Positions 46,166 to 57,475 of a stretch of 64,000 nt of DNA are shown piece by piece. The stretch lies in the NCBI RefSeq assembly GCF_947179515.1, contig NC_067488.1, positions 34,811,842 to 34,875,841 of the forward strand. Direction: 5' to 3'. Made by a program: the position numbers and the translations under genes. The notes beneath the pieces were generated by a model. It did not search any database. It saw only the letters and a list, made by a program, of their open reading frames with translations, and was not told the origin of the DNA. This DNA is from Apodemus sylvaticus (lineage: Eukaryota > Chordata > Mammalia > Rodentia > Muridae). Positions within the stretch are counted from its first letter, which is position 1; each line of letters starts with the position of its first letter.

Positions 46166-46854
46166 CCTTTTGTTTGCCAACTTAGTAGGATTTCAAAGCA
46201 ACACGGAAACAAACTTTTGGGTGTTTTTCTAGATTAATTTCATTGAAATGAGAAGACTCACACTAAATATGGGAAGTACCACTCCACGGGTTGACCTGTT
46301 CATCGCTCTCTGCTTCCTGACTGAATACGCAACATGGTTAGCTCATGCGATCATGCCTTCCTAGCCATGATGGAACATAGTCTCTCATTGTAAATATATC
46401 CTTCAAACTTCTTCTTGGCAGGTATTTTCTCATAACTATGACATAAGTGAACAACACAACACAGCAATAGATACAGAAAAGAAGTTCAGTTCTTGCAATT
46501 CTGGAATCTTGAATGGTGGAGGTGAAACATTTTGGTGACATTTGGTGTCTTTCTTCTATGTCATTCTTGGCAGAAAAGAAGACTGAAAGAGTCCTTGAGA
46601 GAGAGCAAGATAGCAGCTGAGATACTTTTTCATAACCCCATCTCCAAGATAACTAGCCTGCTCCTGTGATTAGGTCATTAGGGCCCTGGCAAAAGCAGAG
46701 CACCAACCTCATCATCTCTCTTAAAGGTGTTACCTCTCACCATACTAGCAATGGGGACTGAGCCTCTAGACCGTAGGGACACATACAAACACACCCAGAA
46801 TACATTTTTGTTCAAACCATTTCTCCCAGACAGATCAAGAGCCAAGAGCTTGAT

Positions 46855-46985
46855 GTGTATTTAGTCATCTAATCCTCACATCCACTCTACAAGATGAAAA
46901 TTTTACTCAGAGGAAACTGCACAGAGCTCTTAAGTTTCATGTCCAGGGTCACACTATAAATAAGTATCAGAGGAAACTCAAAATC
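46855..46985 (+). mobile_element. MIR-type SINE fragment
   Basis: 'tagtcatctaatcctcacat', 'tactcagaggaaactgcaca', 'gagctcttaagtttcatg' and 'ccagggtcacactataaata' give the MIR 3' half in order. Confidence 0.7.
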
Positions 46986-47394
46986 CACAATCACATTGCC
47001 CAAAATAAGTTAGCCGTCTGCTAACACTGATCTCACCAACTATTTGTTCTTCTAGCCCTGTTCTCTGGTGTCTCTTCTGGACCTGGCTTAGCATGAGACA
47101 CACACAAGCACCTGGTTAGCTCTGCTGGTAACTTCAGGAAGACATGTACCATCTCCTCTGCTTCTGCTTGGTTACATCAAGTTCTATCCTTGGCTGAATT
47201 TACTGACAGCTCCATTTTCTCTCAGAGCCCAGAAAGGCCATTGAAGGTACCAGAGTTGAATGAGACCCCAGCATGTGTTCCCATCAGGGGTCACCAAGGA
47301 AAGTATTCAGAGAGTACAGGCTCAAATCTCTAGACACATTCAGACTAGGACCTTGACTATGTGCCCATGCACAGAACCAACCATGAGAAGTCTA

Positions 47395-47545
47395 TAGACC
47401 CAAGTTAGACAGATCTAACTTAAATCCTACCTTGTGATAATCTGCCCCCTGTCTTGGAAAAGCTTCTTGTCTTCTCTGAGCTTGTCTTTTTTTCCTGTAA
47501 AACCCACAACCCACCAAATCCTCTCTCATCTCTGAGTTGTGAAAG
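47395..47545 (+). mobile_element. MIR-type SINE fragment
   Basis: 'acttaaatcctaccttgtga' and 'cttctctgagcttgtctttt' followed by 'cctgtaaaac' resemble the MIR core ('..caaatcctggctctgc', '..ctgagcctcagtttcctcatctgtaaa'). Confidence 0.55.
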
Positions 47546-49410
47546 TAGTACAAAGGGCCAAACACCTGGCCCTGACCAGACATCATTTGAAATTATTACA
47601 AGTGTGTTGTAACTATATTTCCATTCATCTAAACAATCACAATAGTAAATCTACCATATTTTAGACAAAATAATATTGCTTTTAGAAAAGGCATATTTTT
47701 CCAAGGTGGATAATCACTATAGAGAAAAAACATGGTGCTGTTTTGTTTTTCTTTGCATTCCTCAAATGTCTGGATTAGATAAAGGCAGCTGGACCCATGT
47801 GTCTTCTTCTGCATTCAATCTTTGCCACATGTGCCTTGTGTCCTGAGAAACACCATTGTATACTCACAAAAAAACACAACTGAAAGGGACAACTGAGATG
47901 TTAGCATTACTAGGAAACCAGTCTTGACACCTTCTATCTAAGTCTCTCTAAAACGCAGAGACTGTAGGTTGCCTGGATCTGGGGTTCCTGGATAGCACTT
48001 TGAGAACACTTGGGTTTAGTGAACCTGGTCTTCTACTCACCCGTGTTGCCAGTGAATTCAGACTTTTAGTCTGGTTCCTAAGGGCTCCCACAAATCCTAA
48101 GGTTCAGTCCAATCTATAGCTATTGGGTCTCCAATGTTTTCTCTCCACATACATACTGCCTCTCCCTGCTGGGCCCTCCACAGGAGGATTCATGGCCATG
48201 TTTCCCAAGCAGATAGCTCTGTTTGTATTGGATTCTTCCTTCAATGCCAGATCAGCCTCTTCTCCCAGGCCTGTATCCTGCAGATGTCCATCACAGGCTG
48301 TTCCTGGTAGGAATTCACATCTGATGCTTCCCTTACCTACCTACCACCCTCTGAACAGGTACTCATAATGTGCTCCTAGCATTACTGCCTTGAAGTCAGT
48401 TATTCAGATTAGGAATCGGTTTCTTTTGCTGACCTTAGGTTCCTTGCGGGGTGGGGTGCAGGAGAAAATCTGGCCATAACTATGATTCACCCTGAAGGCC
48501 AGGTCTGTCTCCTTCCAGATATTACTTGGATGTGAACATGCTTCTACCAAATCTATTTTCTTTCTGCAACATCACCCGTCCAAATTCCTGTAGTTATTAC
48601 CCTAATTCTTCAATTATAAGACAAGCTCTTCTTTCTCTCCACATTACATTTCTAAAGTCACAATGTCTTAAATGGATGGGTACATTTAATGTTTCTGATT
48701 TTGCTTCTTTTTGAAAGTTGTAGTTAAATTGATGGCCTCTTTTACAATCAGTGGTATTTTACATCATAATAAGCATAATTACCCTATTACAAATAGGAGG
48801 CTGGCAATCCACAATCTCACATTTAACCAAGGGCCTCTCTGCACTCCTCACATTGTTATTCCAATAACTCCCCCAGTCCTGGGTGCCACTGCTCATTGGT
48901 CTCATTAACTCCAGTCTTTTGGCAAAGAGAAAGGAATGGGAGAATTTTAGAAAAAGAAGGCTACAGGCTGAGAACTGAGACAGCAGGTGCCTCTCAACTG
49001 AAACTGCCTGATCTAGAAAAGATGGTTCCTTAATGCACAGGCCCATGCAGACGCCCACCAGGTTGCTCCCAACCTCCCTATCTTTGATACTTTTAATGTC
49101 AGTACCTCATTCACATATCTCCTACTTTTGCAACCTGGTTTTTATACTCATTATGGTGTCTGACCATCCCCAGCATTCTCTGTAGACATATGAGCAGTTA
49201 CTTGTTCCATTTCACTGAAGAGGAGTCCACGGGCCTGGTAAGGAAAGAGTTTAAATTAAAATAGACATCACAACCCAAACAATAGGGCTGCAGTCCTGTG
49301 ATCCTGGGCAGGAGTCTAACACTGAACTGTCTGCAATAAGTTGAAGCAGCAAGTAAAGAAAAATGGGGAAGAAGCTGAGGTATTTGAAAGTAGGGACTCA
49401 AGAACAAAAT
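47546..49410. other. No recognised feature
   Basis: Repeat-poor. Frames of 60-99 aa have no motif; those at 48711-49058 lie on opposite strands. Confidence 0.35.
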
Positions 49411-49640
49411 GGCGGCTTGCCTATAATCCTAGCACTCTGGAGGGTAAGACATGAAAGCCCTACTCCCCTGAGAGAACTCTGGGTTTAAGCTCTTGTAATG
49501 AGAGTCTCTGCCTCCCTATGGAAGTTGGAATTTAATTGAGGAAGACACATGATATCAACCTCATGTTTCTACATGAGTGTGCACACACATGTATCTACAC
49601 CTATACCCACACATGTACATAAACACAAGATACACCACAA
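49411..49640 (+). mobile_element. B4/B3-type composite SINE
   Basis: 'ggcttgcctataatcctagc', 'actctggagggtaagacatg', 'gagagaactctgggtttaag', 'tgaggaagacacatgatatc' and a CA/TA-rich tail. Same family as 14036-14395 but lacking the head. Confidence 0.65.
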
Positions 49641-50224
49641 AGAAAAAGAAAAGCACAGAGGAAGAGATATATTAATGAAAGTATATAAAGTGACTAATTT
49701 TGCCAACTTGCCTAGACTATAGATGTCCCGAAGCATGTGAAGTATGGATTGTAGGTATGTCTTATGAGTGTTTCTACAGGAAACTAGAATTTGATCAGGA
49801 AACTGAGTAAAAAGATTGTCTTCCCTGGTAGGTGCTGTCCTCCAGTCCACAGAGGGTCTGACATAGAAGAAATGGAGAGAGATAACAGATTTGTGTGCTC
49901 TTGCTGAGCTGGGCATTATCTTCTCTTGTTTCCAGATACCAATATTTCTGGCTTTTAGGCCATTGGGTCTAAGCTACAACTGCACAATGAGCTTTACCTG
50001 GATCGATCACTTGATAATGGTGAGTCACCTATCATCAATTCTTCTATCATCACCTCAGCCAATATGACAGCAACTTTTTCAATATAGCACTGTATCCTTG
50101 GGCTCTAAAGAGTGGGTGAGAGGAGATAAAAGACCAGAGAAAGCATGAAGGAGGGAAGGGGAGGTGAGGGTTGTCACGGACCACATTTGGCTTGCTCCCA
50201 TCTCACCATACCACTTGACATTTG

Positions 50225-50375
50225 ACTGAACATGGCACATCTCTTAATCGGTCTATCGCTGAATTCATAAAGTCTATGAGAGTGAAGACAATTTTTTATT
50301 CTAATTTATTCCCAGAGCTGAGCATAACAACAGGAAGACAGGGGCTCTTTGGTAAATATTAGCTGAATGGTCATC
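50225..50375 (+). mobile_element. L2 LINE 3' fragment
   Basis: 'aaagtctatgagagtgaaga', 'ttttattctaatttattccc' and 'agagctgagcataacaacag', then 'ggtaaatattagctgaatgg', follow the L2 3' end. Confidence 0.55.
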
Positions 50376-50424
50376 ATATTGGATGGGCCTTAGATCCAGA
50401 AAATCATGGAGCAGACAAGTTGTC

Positions 50425-50530
50425 TCTGGCTCAGGTCAGTTAGTTTCTATGGCCATTGAATGGGAATAACAAGGTTTTTTTGTGTTTTTTTTTTTTTTTA
50501 TAGGATTGTGTTAAGAAGTAATACAATCAG
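50425..50530 (+). mobile_element. MIR-type SINE fragment
   Basis: 'gttagtttctatggccattg', 'aatgggaataac' and, after a T-run, 'ataggattgtgttaagaagt' match the MIR 'cctcatctgtaaaatgggaataat..catagggttgttgtgagg' segment. A T14 run splits it. Confidence 0.6.
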
Positions 50531-50729
50531 TCTGTCAACAGAACCCAGAACTCGGTAAGTTCTTCAACTATTAGATTCTAGACCATAATTTCTTACCATC
50601 AGTTCCTCATACAAGGCCTGTCCCATGAATGAGTTAGCATTAGCTCTGATAGTCTAAGAAGATGGTTGTATTATCCAGGTTATTTTATTTTAGAAAGTGA
50701 CCCCTTTTAAAACAAATGGAATTAGCTGC

Positions 50730-50949
50730 TGTGGTGGTTTGAATAAGAGTGCCCCCCCCCCATAGGCTCATATATTTGAATGCTGAGTCACCAAAGACTG
50801 GAACTGTTTGAAAAGATTAGAAGGTGTAGCCTTTTTGGAGGATGGGTGTCACTAGGGGTGGGCTTGTTTGAAGTTTGAAACCCATGCAAGGCCTAGGCCC
50901 AGTCTCAAACTCAGTTTCCTTTTCTCTCCCTCTCCCTCCTTCTCTCCCC

Positions 50950-51009
<60 letters not shown>

Positions 51010-51222
51010 ACCTCCTTCCTTCCTGCCCTCCCTCCCTACTCTGGAACAGGATGCAGTCCTCAACCCCTTCTCCAGTGTCATTCTTGCTGCCTTGCTCTTT
51101 GCTAGGATGATAATAGACTAAGCTTATGAAAGTGTAAGCAAGGCCCCAGCTAAATGCTTTCTTTTATAAGAGTTGACTTGGTCATGATATCTCATCATAG
51201 CAAAAGAACAATAACTAGGATA
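50730..51222 (+). mobile_element. MaLR-type LTR with (CT)n array
   Basis: It starts TGTGGTGGTTTGAATAAG, then 'ataggctcatatatttgaat', 'tagaaggtgtagcctttttg', 'gtcactaggggtgggctt', 'gatgataatagactaagc', 'aatgctttcttttataagag' and 'tcatgatatctcatcatagc'. The internal C/T-rich part is expanded into a perfect array at 50953-51007. Same subfamily as 42676 and 14403. Confidence 0.85.
50953..51007. repeat. (CT)n microsatellite inside LTR
   Basis: About 27 perfect CT units; the S/L alternating frames are artefacts. Confidence 0.97.
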
Positions 51223-52000
51223 GTTGGGTATAACAATAACTATGCAAAACACATTTCTCAAAAGTCAGGTGATACTAAAACACTCAGTAATTGCAAGTGC
51301 TACTCTAGCCCAACAGCAAAACAAAACCATTGCCACACTGGTGTCCCTCTACTTAGGGACATGTTCCATTCGATGCTGTCCATATGTCTTCGGTATCTGG
51401 CATCATGTACTCAAGCAGATGTCTTTGCCTGCCTACTCCCAAACTGTTCTTCTGTTTCTTTCTGGCCAAGTATTTCTGTTTGTTTGGGAGATGGAGGGAC
51501 CATGTGCTTCAAAGGAGGTCCCTCCTAGTCTCGGAAAGTGAAGAAGGTCACAGCTGTTATACTCTTTTGCTAATCTGCATGTGGTTAACTCTGGGCAATA
51601 AGGCAGGAGGGGCACTGTGAGGGCAAGTAAAGATTTTGTAGACTGGTAAAAGAGATCTGTGGGAAGAGACACTTTCTTTCCTGTTTCTAAATGTAGCAAC
51701 AGACGGATGTGACATTTGGAATGCTAACAGTTATTTCAATCACCAAAGCAATTCCCAGTAACTTTAACAGAATCACTGAGTAGCCGATGGGTACCATGAA
51801 TTCAAACAAGGATTCTTATTCTATGGAATATACAGTGACCCTAAGGTGCAAGTCCTCTGTGGATGAAAGTCAAAGGTCTCCGGAACTCTAACATGTCAAC
51901 TGCTACCCGTTTACTATAAACCTCTCTGTTGCATGTAGACATCTCTACACAACAATCAGTAGGCAATAACAACCTCTAAAAGCCTAACTACTCCCTTGTA
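51223..52000. other. No recognised feature
   Basis: Overlapping frames of 78-124 aa on both strands at 51154-51699 have no recognisable domain. Confidence 0.35.
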
Positions 52001-52313
52001 CAGTTATTTTCCAATATTCAAGGATAGGTTGCACGCACTACGCAGACATCTAAATCTTTGGATATTAAACTCCTTCCTATAAAATGACCAAAAATTAACA
52101 CAATATACATACCCTTCAGCGTGTTCTGTTACCTCTAGATTACCTCTAAGCAAGAATAATCAAAATAGGTGTTATACTGTATCGTTTAGGTTTGGGCTAA
52201 TTGTAAGAAAAACTCTGTGCATTTCTACTACTGATGCATTTGTTGTCAATATTTTCTATCTTCGGTGGGTGGAATCCACAGAATCAGAACCCACAGGCAC
52301 AGGAGACTGATTG
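52001..52313 (+). mobile_element. Tigger-like (TcMar) non-autonomous DNA transposon
   Basis: The left end CAGTTATTTTCCAATATTCA aligns with the Tigger/MER2-type terminal repeat (CAGTCGTCCCTCGGTATCCA). Next come 'aaatctttggatattaaact', 'cctataaaatga', 'ctctagattacctctaag', 'ggtgttatactgtatcgttt', 'aatattttctatcttcggtg' and 'gaatcagaacccacaggcac'. The right end is 'ggagactgattg'. TA flanks both ends (51999-52000 and 52314-52315), as expected for Tc1/mariner insertion. At 313 bp it is far too short to encode a transposase. Confidence 0.7.
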
Positions 52314-52324
52314 TACTTCCTAAA

Positions 52325-52480
52325 ACACGTTACACGGATCATTTCACCCTTGATGCGCACAGCAAATCTATGTGGTCAAAATGATTAACCCTATTGTTTC
52401 ACATGAAAAAGAAAGAAGAAAAAACAGAGGAAATAAATGGTGGAGCTAGAAGGTGGCAAGGGTCTATTAGTAGTGTGAGG
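52325..52480 (+). mobile_element. MIR-type SINE fragment
   Basis: 'acggatcatttcacccttga', 'cagcaaatctatgtggtca', 'tgattaaccctattgtttca' and 'catgaaaaagaaag' match the MIR 'ttaatcctcacaacaaccctatgaggtag..cccattttacagatgaggaaa' part. Confidence 0.6.
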
Positions 52481-53876
52481 CTTTTCTCCTGCAGTCACAA
52501 ATCCCAGCGTCCATAGTTAACAATGACTACAGAAATGTGACAGGACCACCAGCTGTGGCTCACAAACAGCAAGGTGAGTTCCCCTCCTCCCCCTATTCAA
52601 CCTCCTAGTTGGTCCTTAGTATTTAGCCTCTCCTAATTACCTTGATTCTTGAATCTGAGAAACAATAATATTCACTAATAGCTTCCTCCTATAATTCCAT
52701 GGAGCAGGTCCCCTCAATAGAAAGTCCTTAATTTTAATTGCATATTACGTTCCCTTTCTGAGGGCAGACAGATATTTATTCATCCAGCTAATTGTTCTGG
52801 AGACAAAGACATGGAACATATCACACCAAATTAAGTAGCTGCTAGTTGTCGCTGCAGCTAAACTCAGCTTTCCCAGATTTCCTTTCTGGAAGCTCCTGAA
52901 GAAATCTTGGCATTTATTTTTTAAAACTGTTTTTTTTTTTTTTTTGACTCAACCCACCTGTGATTATACAGACCAACAAATCCTAGTTGTATTATTATTG
53001 GTGATGATAACATGATTAAGACAACTGTATAGATACACCTGATATACAGTTTTACAGTGTAAGCAGGAGCAGTGTTAAAATAGTACTTATTCAGTACTCA
53101 GCCAGGTAATTTGACTGAGCATGAGAAAAATCAGTTCATTCTATCATCTTGTGCAAAATCTCATTGAGCAGAGACTATCACTATTGCTTTGACTGATGGA
53201 CATCAAGCAGTCAGGAAGTATAGACAAAGACTATATGACATCGTGCGGGTTTTAAGCTAAGGTGAGACCTAAATACAGGCTTTAAGGCTGTGGGGAAAAA
53301 AGATGGCGAGCCCTCCCAACATCAAAATGTACACGTGAGATTGAGGACAACTTCTTAAATCCTATTTCATTGATATATTTACCTTCATAGACATGACAGA
53401 TTTTTTCCAAACATGAGTAGATTGAGCTAAACACCAGAATCTCGCTAAAGAGACACTGGTGCTCACACAACACAGCCCACTCCTCTGCTTCCAAGCAGTA
53501 GATGATGCAGAATCCATCCTGCATACACCCTTCACCATTTCCCACTCCTCCACATTCATAGCCATGGCTGAGGGATTTGTCAGCCAAACCAAAGACGAAT
53601 ATGAGTCAGTGATACAGGTGAGTGAGAAATGATGTCCAGAGCAATGCCCGAGTCTAATTGGTCAATTCTCACCAAGCCCAGACTGTTCCACTTAAGTGTA
53701 AGGCAGAAGGAGACACGTTAGACACTTCTTTTACAATCTTCCATCCCTGAGACAGAGTCCCAGTTCATCAAGATCTACTACAAAGAAGGGCTGTAAGGCG
53801 AAGGGAGGGTGAATGGAGGCTTGCTTTCCACATCAAGGGAGATGAGGGCAGTAGAGTAGGGAGATGGGAAGATAAT
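52481..53876. other. No recognised feature
   Basis: A run of 17 T lies at about 52930. The 101-aa and 76-aa minus frames at 53282-53592 overlap in different phases without motifs. Confidence 0.35.
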
Positions 53877-53881
53877 GAGCA

Positions 53882-54259
53882 TGTACTGGCTAGTTTCGAG
53901 TGTCAACTTGACACAGGCTGGAGTTATCACAGAGTTTCAGTTGGGGAAGTGCCTCCATGAGATCCAGCTGTGGGGCATTTTCTCAATTAGTGATCAAGTG
54001 GTGAGGGCCCCTTGTGGGTGGTTCCACCTTTGGGCTGGTGCTCTTGGGTTCTATAAGAGAGCAGGTGAAGCAAGCCAGTAAGAAACATCCCTCCATGGCC
54101 TCTGCATCAGCTCCTGCTTCCTGACCTGCTTGAGTTCCAGTCCTGACTTCCTTTAGTGATGAACTGCAACATGGAAGTGTAAGCTCAATAAACCCTTTCC
54201 TCCCCAACTTGCTTCTTGGTCATGATGTTTATGCAGGAATAGAACGCCTGACTAAGACA
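53882..54259 (+). mobile_element. MaLR-type solo LTR with 5-bp duplication
   Basis: The element begins TG and ends CA and is flanked by GAGCA on both sides (53877-53881 and 54260-54264). Blocks: 'agtgtcaacttgacacaggc', 'cctccatgagatccagctgt', 'ggttctataagagagcaggt', 'catccctccatggcctctgc', AATAAA at 54187-54192 and 'ggtcatgatgtttatgcagg'. At 378 bp it is a full LTR length and no internal region is attached, so this is a solo LTR left by recombination. Confidence 0.9.
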
Positions 54260-54409
54260 GAGCATCTGGGTAGAAGTTTGGGACATAAAAAGGACATCAC
54301 ATTGTAAAAATAGTAGGCACAGAGAGACCAAGTAGCATCATAATCCTAAGGCATCAGCATACGTGTTGCAGGTGTGATATAAATATGATGAATTTGCTCA
54401 ATATCCTCA

Positions 54410-54530
54410 AAAGGTTGGTCCACTAGTCCTAAGTTTACAGGCTTGGAGAATAAGCCTCAGGGAGGATAAGTCACTTATTCAGGTCTACACAGCTGAGGTG
54501 TCAATGCCAAGCTTCAAGTCTATGTTAGCT
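54410..54530 (+). mobile_element. MIR-type SINE fragment
   Basis: 'tttacaggcttggagaataa', 'gcctcagggaggataagtca' and 'cttattcaggtctacacagc' follow the MIR 3' half. Confidence 0.6.
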
Positions 54531-55904
54531 TGACAAACTCTCATTTTGTGAGATAGACAGTCCCCAACAATGGCCCAAATCTGCATGTGTAAGAGATCTA
54601 TAGAGGAAACACCACAGCCATTGACACTTGGACCAGATGCGCCCAAAGGGTTACCTGGACTTTCAGATCTAGTGGTCGTTCATAGCCCAGGTCTCTCAGC
54701 TTTGTCGCTAAGAACAGCCTTCTTTTAGTGGAGTGGTTATAGATAGCATCATATCCTAAAAAGACTCTCAGGGTTCTCTAATTTCAGGTCCCTACAAGGA
54801 TAGAAGAGCCATAAGAGGTAGAATAAAATAAAGAAGATTTTTCTTGTGGATGGAAAATTCCCTGGAGGCAGATGTCAGAATCAAATGGAGTAGATTATGT
54901 TATAAATTTCTGGGGGAGGGGGAACAAGAGGGTGGAATAAATACAAGCAGAAAGCAGGAAGAAGGTATCTCATGGACTCAGACTAACAAAAAGTGTCAGA
55001 GCCTCAGCCTTGCAGAGGGCAGTGCAATCTCTCACACCCTGCACCCTCCTTCCAGAAGGCTGTGTGTCCAACAGTCTCCTTTCCAGCCTGGGAGGGATGA
55101 AGCCTTCCTGATTGGTCCTTGAGTGCTCTTATCACCCATCCAACGTAGACAAAGGCTGTTTCTTCAAAATGTCTTTCAGGAAGCTGAAGGACATCTTGTC
55201 AAGGTAATTCCTGTGAACCTTACCAATAGCCTGCAACTACGACTCATTCTTTCAGTGAGTACTTACTGAGCACCTACTGCATGCCAGATGCTCTTTTAGG
55301 TGCTTAGAGTAATGAGTGGCCAAATGCTGCATCACCAGTGTTTATGAACCCCACAGTCCAGCTGTGAGTCCCAGAAGTGCAGAACCACAGGGTACCCTTT
55401 CTTTTAGTCAGGTGGTGCCCTGGATGGTTAGAGGGTTGTAGAGGCCAGTGGTGTGGACAGGGGTCTTCTGAGTCAGGCAAACCAACAGAGAATTGGGGAC
55501 TGAAATTTCTAGAAATAAAGATAGAGCCCTGCTGAACATCCCATCTCGCTGTGAACCGGGGAGCCAATTGTGAGGCATTCCTTCACCACCATGGCCCCAG
55601 CTCCCTGTGTTACCAAGGCAACAGCAGTGCCCCAACCACACAAATTATCAATGCAGTAGCACCTCCTTTGTAGATTGTAGTGTACAGTTGTAAATGATCC
55701 TACAGGGTTTTGATGTTACTTTTTATGGGAGTCAGATTTTCTGAAAGAGGCTAGACCCAGGGCACAGAGGTATCTTTAATGTAGAAAGTCAGTGCAGATG
55801 TTGGCTCTGACCAGCTTAGGGGTTCAGATAGGTGACAGAAAGAAGATGACTGTGTTTAACAAGTAACACTGGGGGACGATTATGGCTAGGAACACTGATA
55901 AGCT
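54531..55904. other. Mostly unrecognised; ancient-repeat wording at 55250-55315
   Basis: 'cttactgagcacctactgca' and 'ccagatgctcttttaggtgc' are typical of old mammalian interspersed repeats, family not assigned. The rest shows nothing. Confidence 0.4.
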
Positions 55905-56065
55905 ACAGCCAAATTCTGGCTTTCCTCAACTCTGGCAACAGGGGTAAGTTACTAACACCCTCTGAATCTCGGTGTTCCTTTTTTTTTCCTCATTTGTAAA
56001 GTGGAGACAAGGCAAATACATGCCACACCAAAGGAATGCTGGGAGGAATAAGAGAATTTCTCCAG
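55905..56065 (+). mobile_element. MIR-type SINE
   Basis: The best MIR of the window: 'caaattctggctttcctcaa', 'ggggtaagttactaacaccc', 'tctgaatctcggtgttcc', 'tcctcatttgtaaagtggag' and 'ggaggaataagagaatttc' in order. Confidence 0.75.
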
Positions 56066-56122
56066 AGGCAGACTAAGCCCCAAGCTTCCAGAGAAACAGC
56101 ATCTAGAATCTCCATGTTAGGG

Positions 56123-56510
56123 TGTTGTGTGTCAACTTGACACAGGCTGAAGTTATCACAGAGAAAGGAGCTTCAGTTGGGGAAGTGCCTCCATGAGATC
56201 CAGCTGTGGGGTATTTTCTCAGTTAGTGATCAAGGTGGGAGGGCCCCTTATGGGTGGTATCATCCCTGGGCTGGTGCTCTTGGGTTCTATAAGAAAGCAG
56301 GCTGAGCAAGCCAGGGGAAGCAAGCCGGTAAGTAACATCCCTCCATGGCCTCTGCATCAGCTCCTGCTTCCCGACCTGATTGAGTTCCAGTCCTCACTTC
56401 TTCTGGTGATGAACAGCAATGTGGAAGGTGTAAGCTGAATAAAACCTTTTCTCCCCAGCTTGCTCTTTGGTCATGATGTTTGTGCAGGAATAGAACCCTT
56501 GACTAAGACA
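56123..56510 (+). mobile_element. MaLR-type solo LTR
   Basis: Same family as 53882, with 'gtgtcaacttgacacaggct', 'gagaaaggagcttcagttgg', 'gatccagctgtggggtattt', 'ctataagaaagcaggctgag', AATAAA at 56438-56443 and terminal 'gactaagaca'. It keeps a 'gagaaaggag' block that the 53882 copy lacks. The flanks TTAGG (56117) and TTAGT (56511) are a weak duplication, and the first bases are diverged. Confidence 0.85.
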
Positions 56511-56591
56511 TTAGTGTTTGCTACCATGGTTCTAAGACACCTTGTTAGGCTTCCCCGAGGAGGCTGAGAATCAGAAAAAATTGAGTTTGTC

Positions 56592-56703
56592 ACTGACAAA
56601 CTCCTACACACCCTGCACAGCCCAATTAGAGCACACCCCACCAGAAGGCTTATCTTGCTGAAAACCTATTCTAGGGCTCAGAGTCTTGTTAGCTCTGTTT
56701 CTC
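56592..56703 (+). repeat. Direct repeat, copy 1 (partner at 57360)
   Basis: 'actgacaaactcctacacac', 'cctgca', 'ccaccagaaggcttat' and 'ctagggctcagagtctt' are shared in order with 57360-57475. About four in five bases agree by eye. Confidence 0.85.
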
Positions 56704-57359
56704 TGACATGTGCAGCACCACTCTTCTACAGTTTGCTTTCTTGGCCATCTCCACATCCCTGTGTGATACAATAGCTGCCTTCTCTCTGTGTACCCAAATG
56801 CTATCACTGGGCAGGATAGGGACAGAGCACCAATGTGGTTCAAATGCTGTACAAATAAAATGTGAATTAATGGATTTCTCCATGAGAAGAACAGATAAAA
56901 ATATACAGTCAAGGGATGGCTTTTCAAAAACCAGGACTTGGACAGGGTCCTAGGAGCAAGCAAGCGGAAACAGTGAGTTCGGGCTATCAGAAGGTGAAAG
57001 GATCAAGCCTGAATACTTAAGTCTCAGCACCATCCATTAAGGCCCAGAAGCTGCAGAACCTCTAGGCAGGGGCTTTAATGGAGAGATGCTGAGGTCAGAT
57101 TTCTACACCTGTCAGCTGCTCAGTGATGCGAAAGGGCAGCACGGAGACACAGCTAAATAGTCATCTGAGAAATACAGGTTCAAGGCTCTGAAATACTTAA
57201 AGTAAATCCGAGCAGACAGAGAAGGATTTATTCTTCCAATCAGAAGCAGTATGCCGACATCAGACTGCTTAGTTTCAAATACCAACTCTGACACTCAAAG
57301 TTTAAGGGTGAAATTTAAGCTGATCTAAGGATGCTGGATGCCCCATTTTCAAAGTGGTA

Positions 57360-57475
57360 ACTGACAAACTCCTACACACCCTGCAAATCCCAAGTCAGAG
57401 CACATCTTCCACCAGAAGGCTTATTTCTGAAGACCTGCCCTAGGGCTCAGAGTCTTTCCTTAGTTCTGTTTCTCC
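57360..57475 (+). repeat. Direct repeat, copy 2 (partner at 56592)
   Basis: Same block order as copy 1, offset 768 bp. No known family recognised in either copy. Confidence 0.85.

Noticed and set aside
53882..56510. A complete MaLR provirus bounded by two LTRs
   Set aside because: The first LTR has its own 5-bp duplication, and I saw no internal retroviral-like sequence between them.
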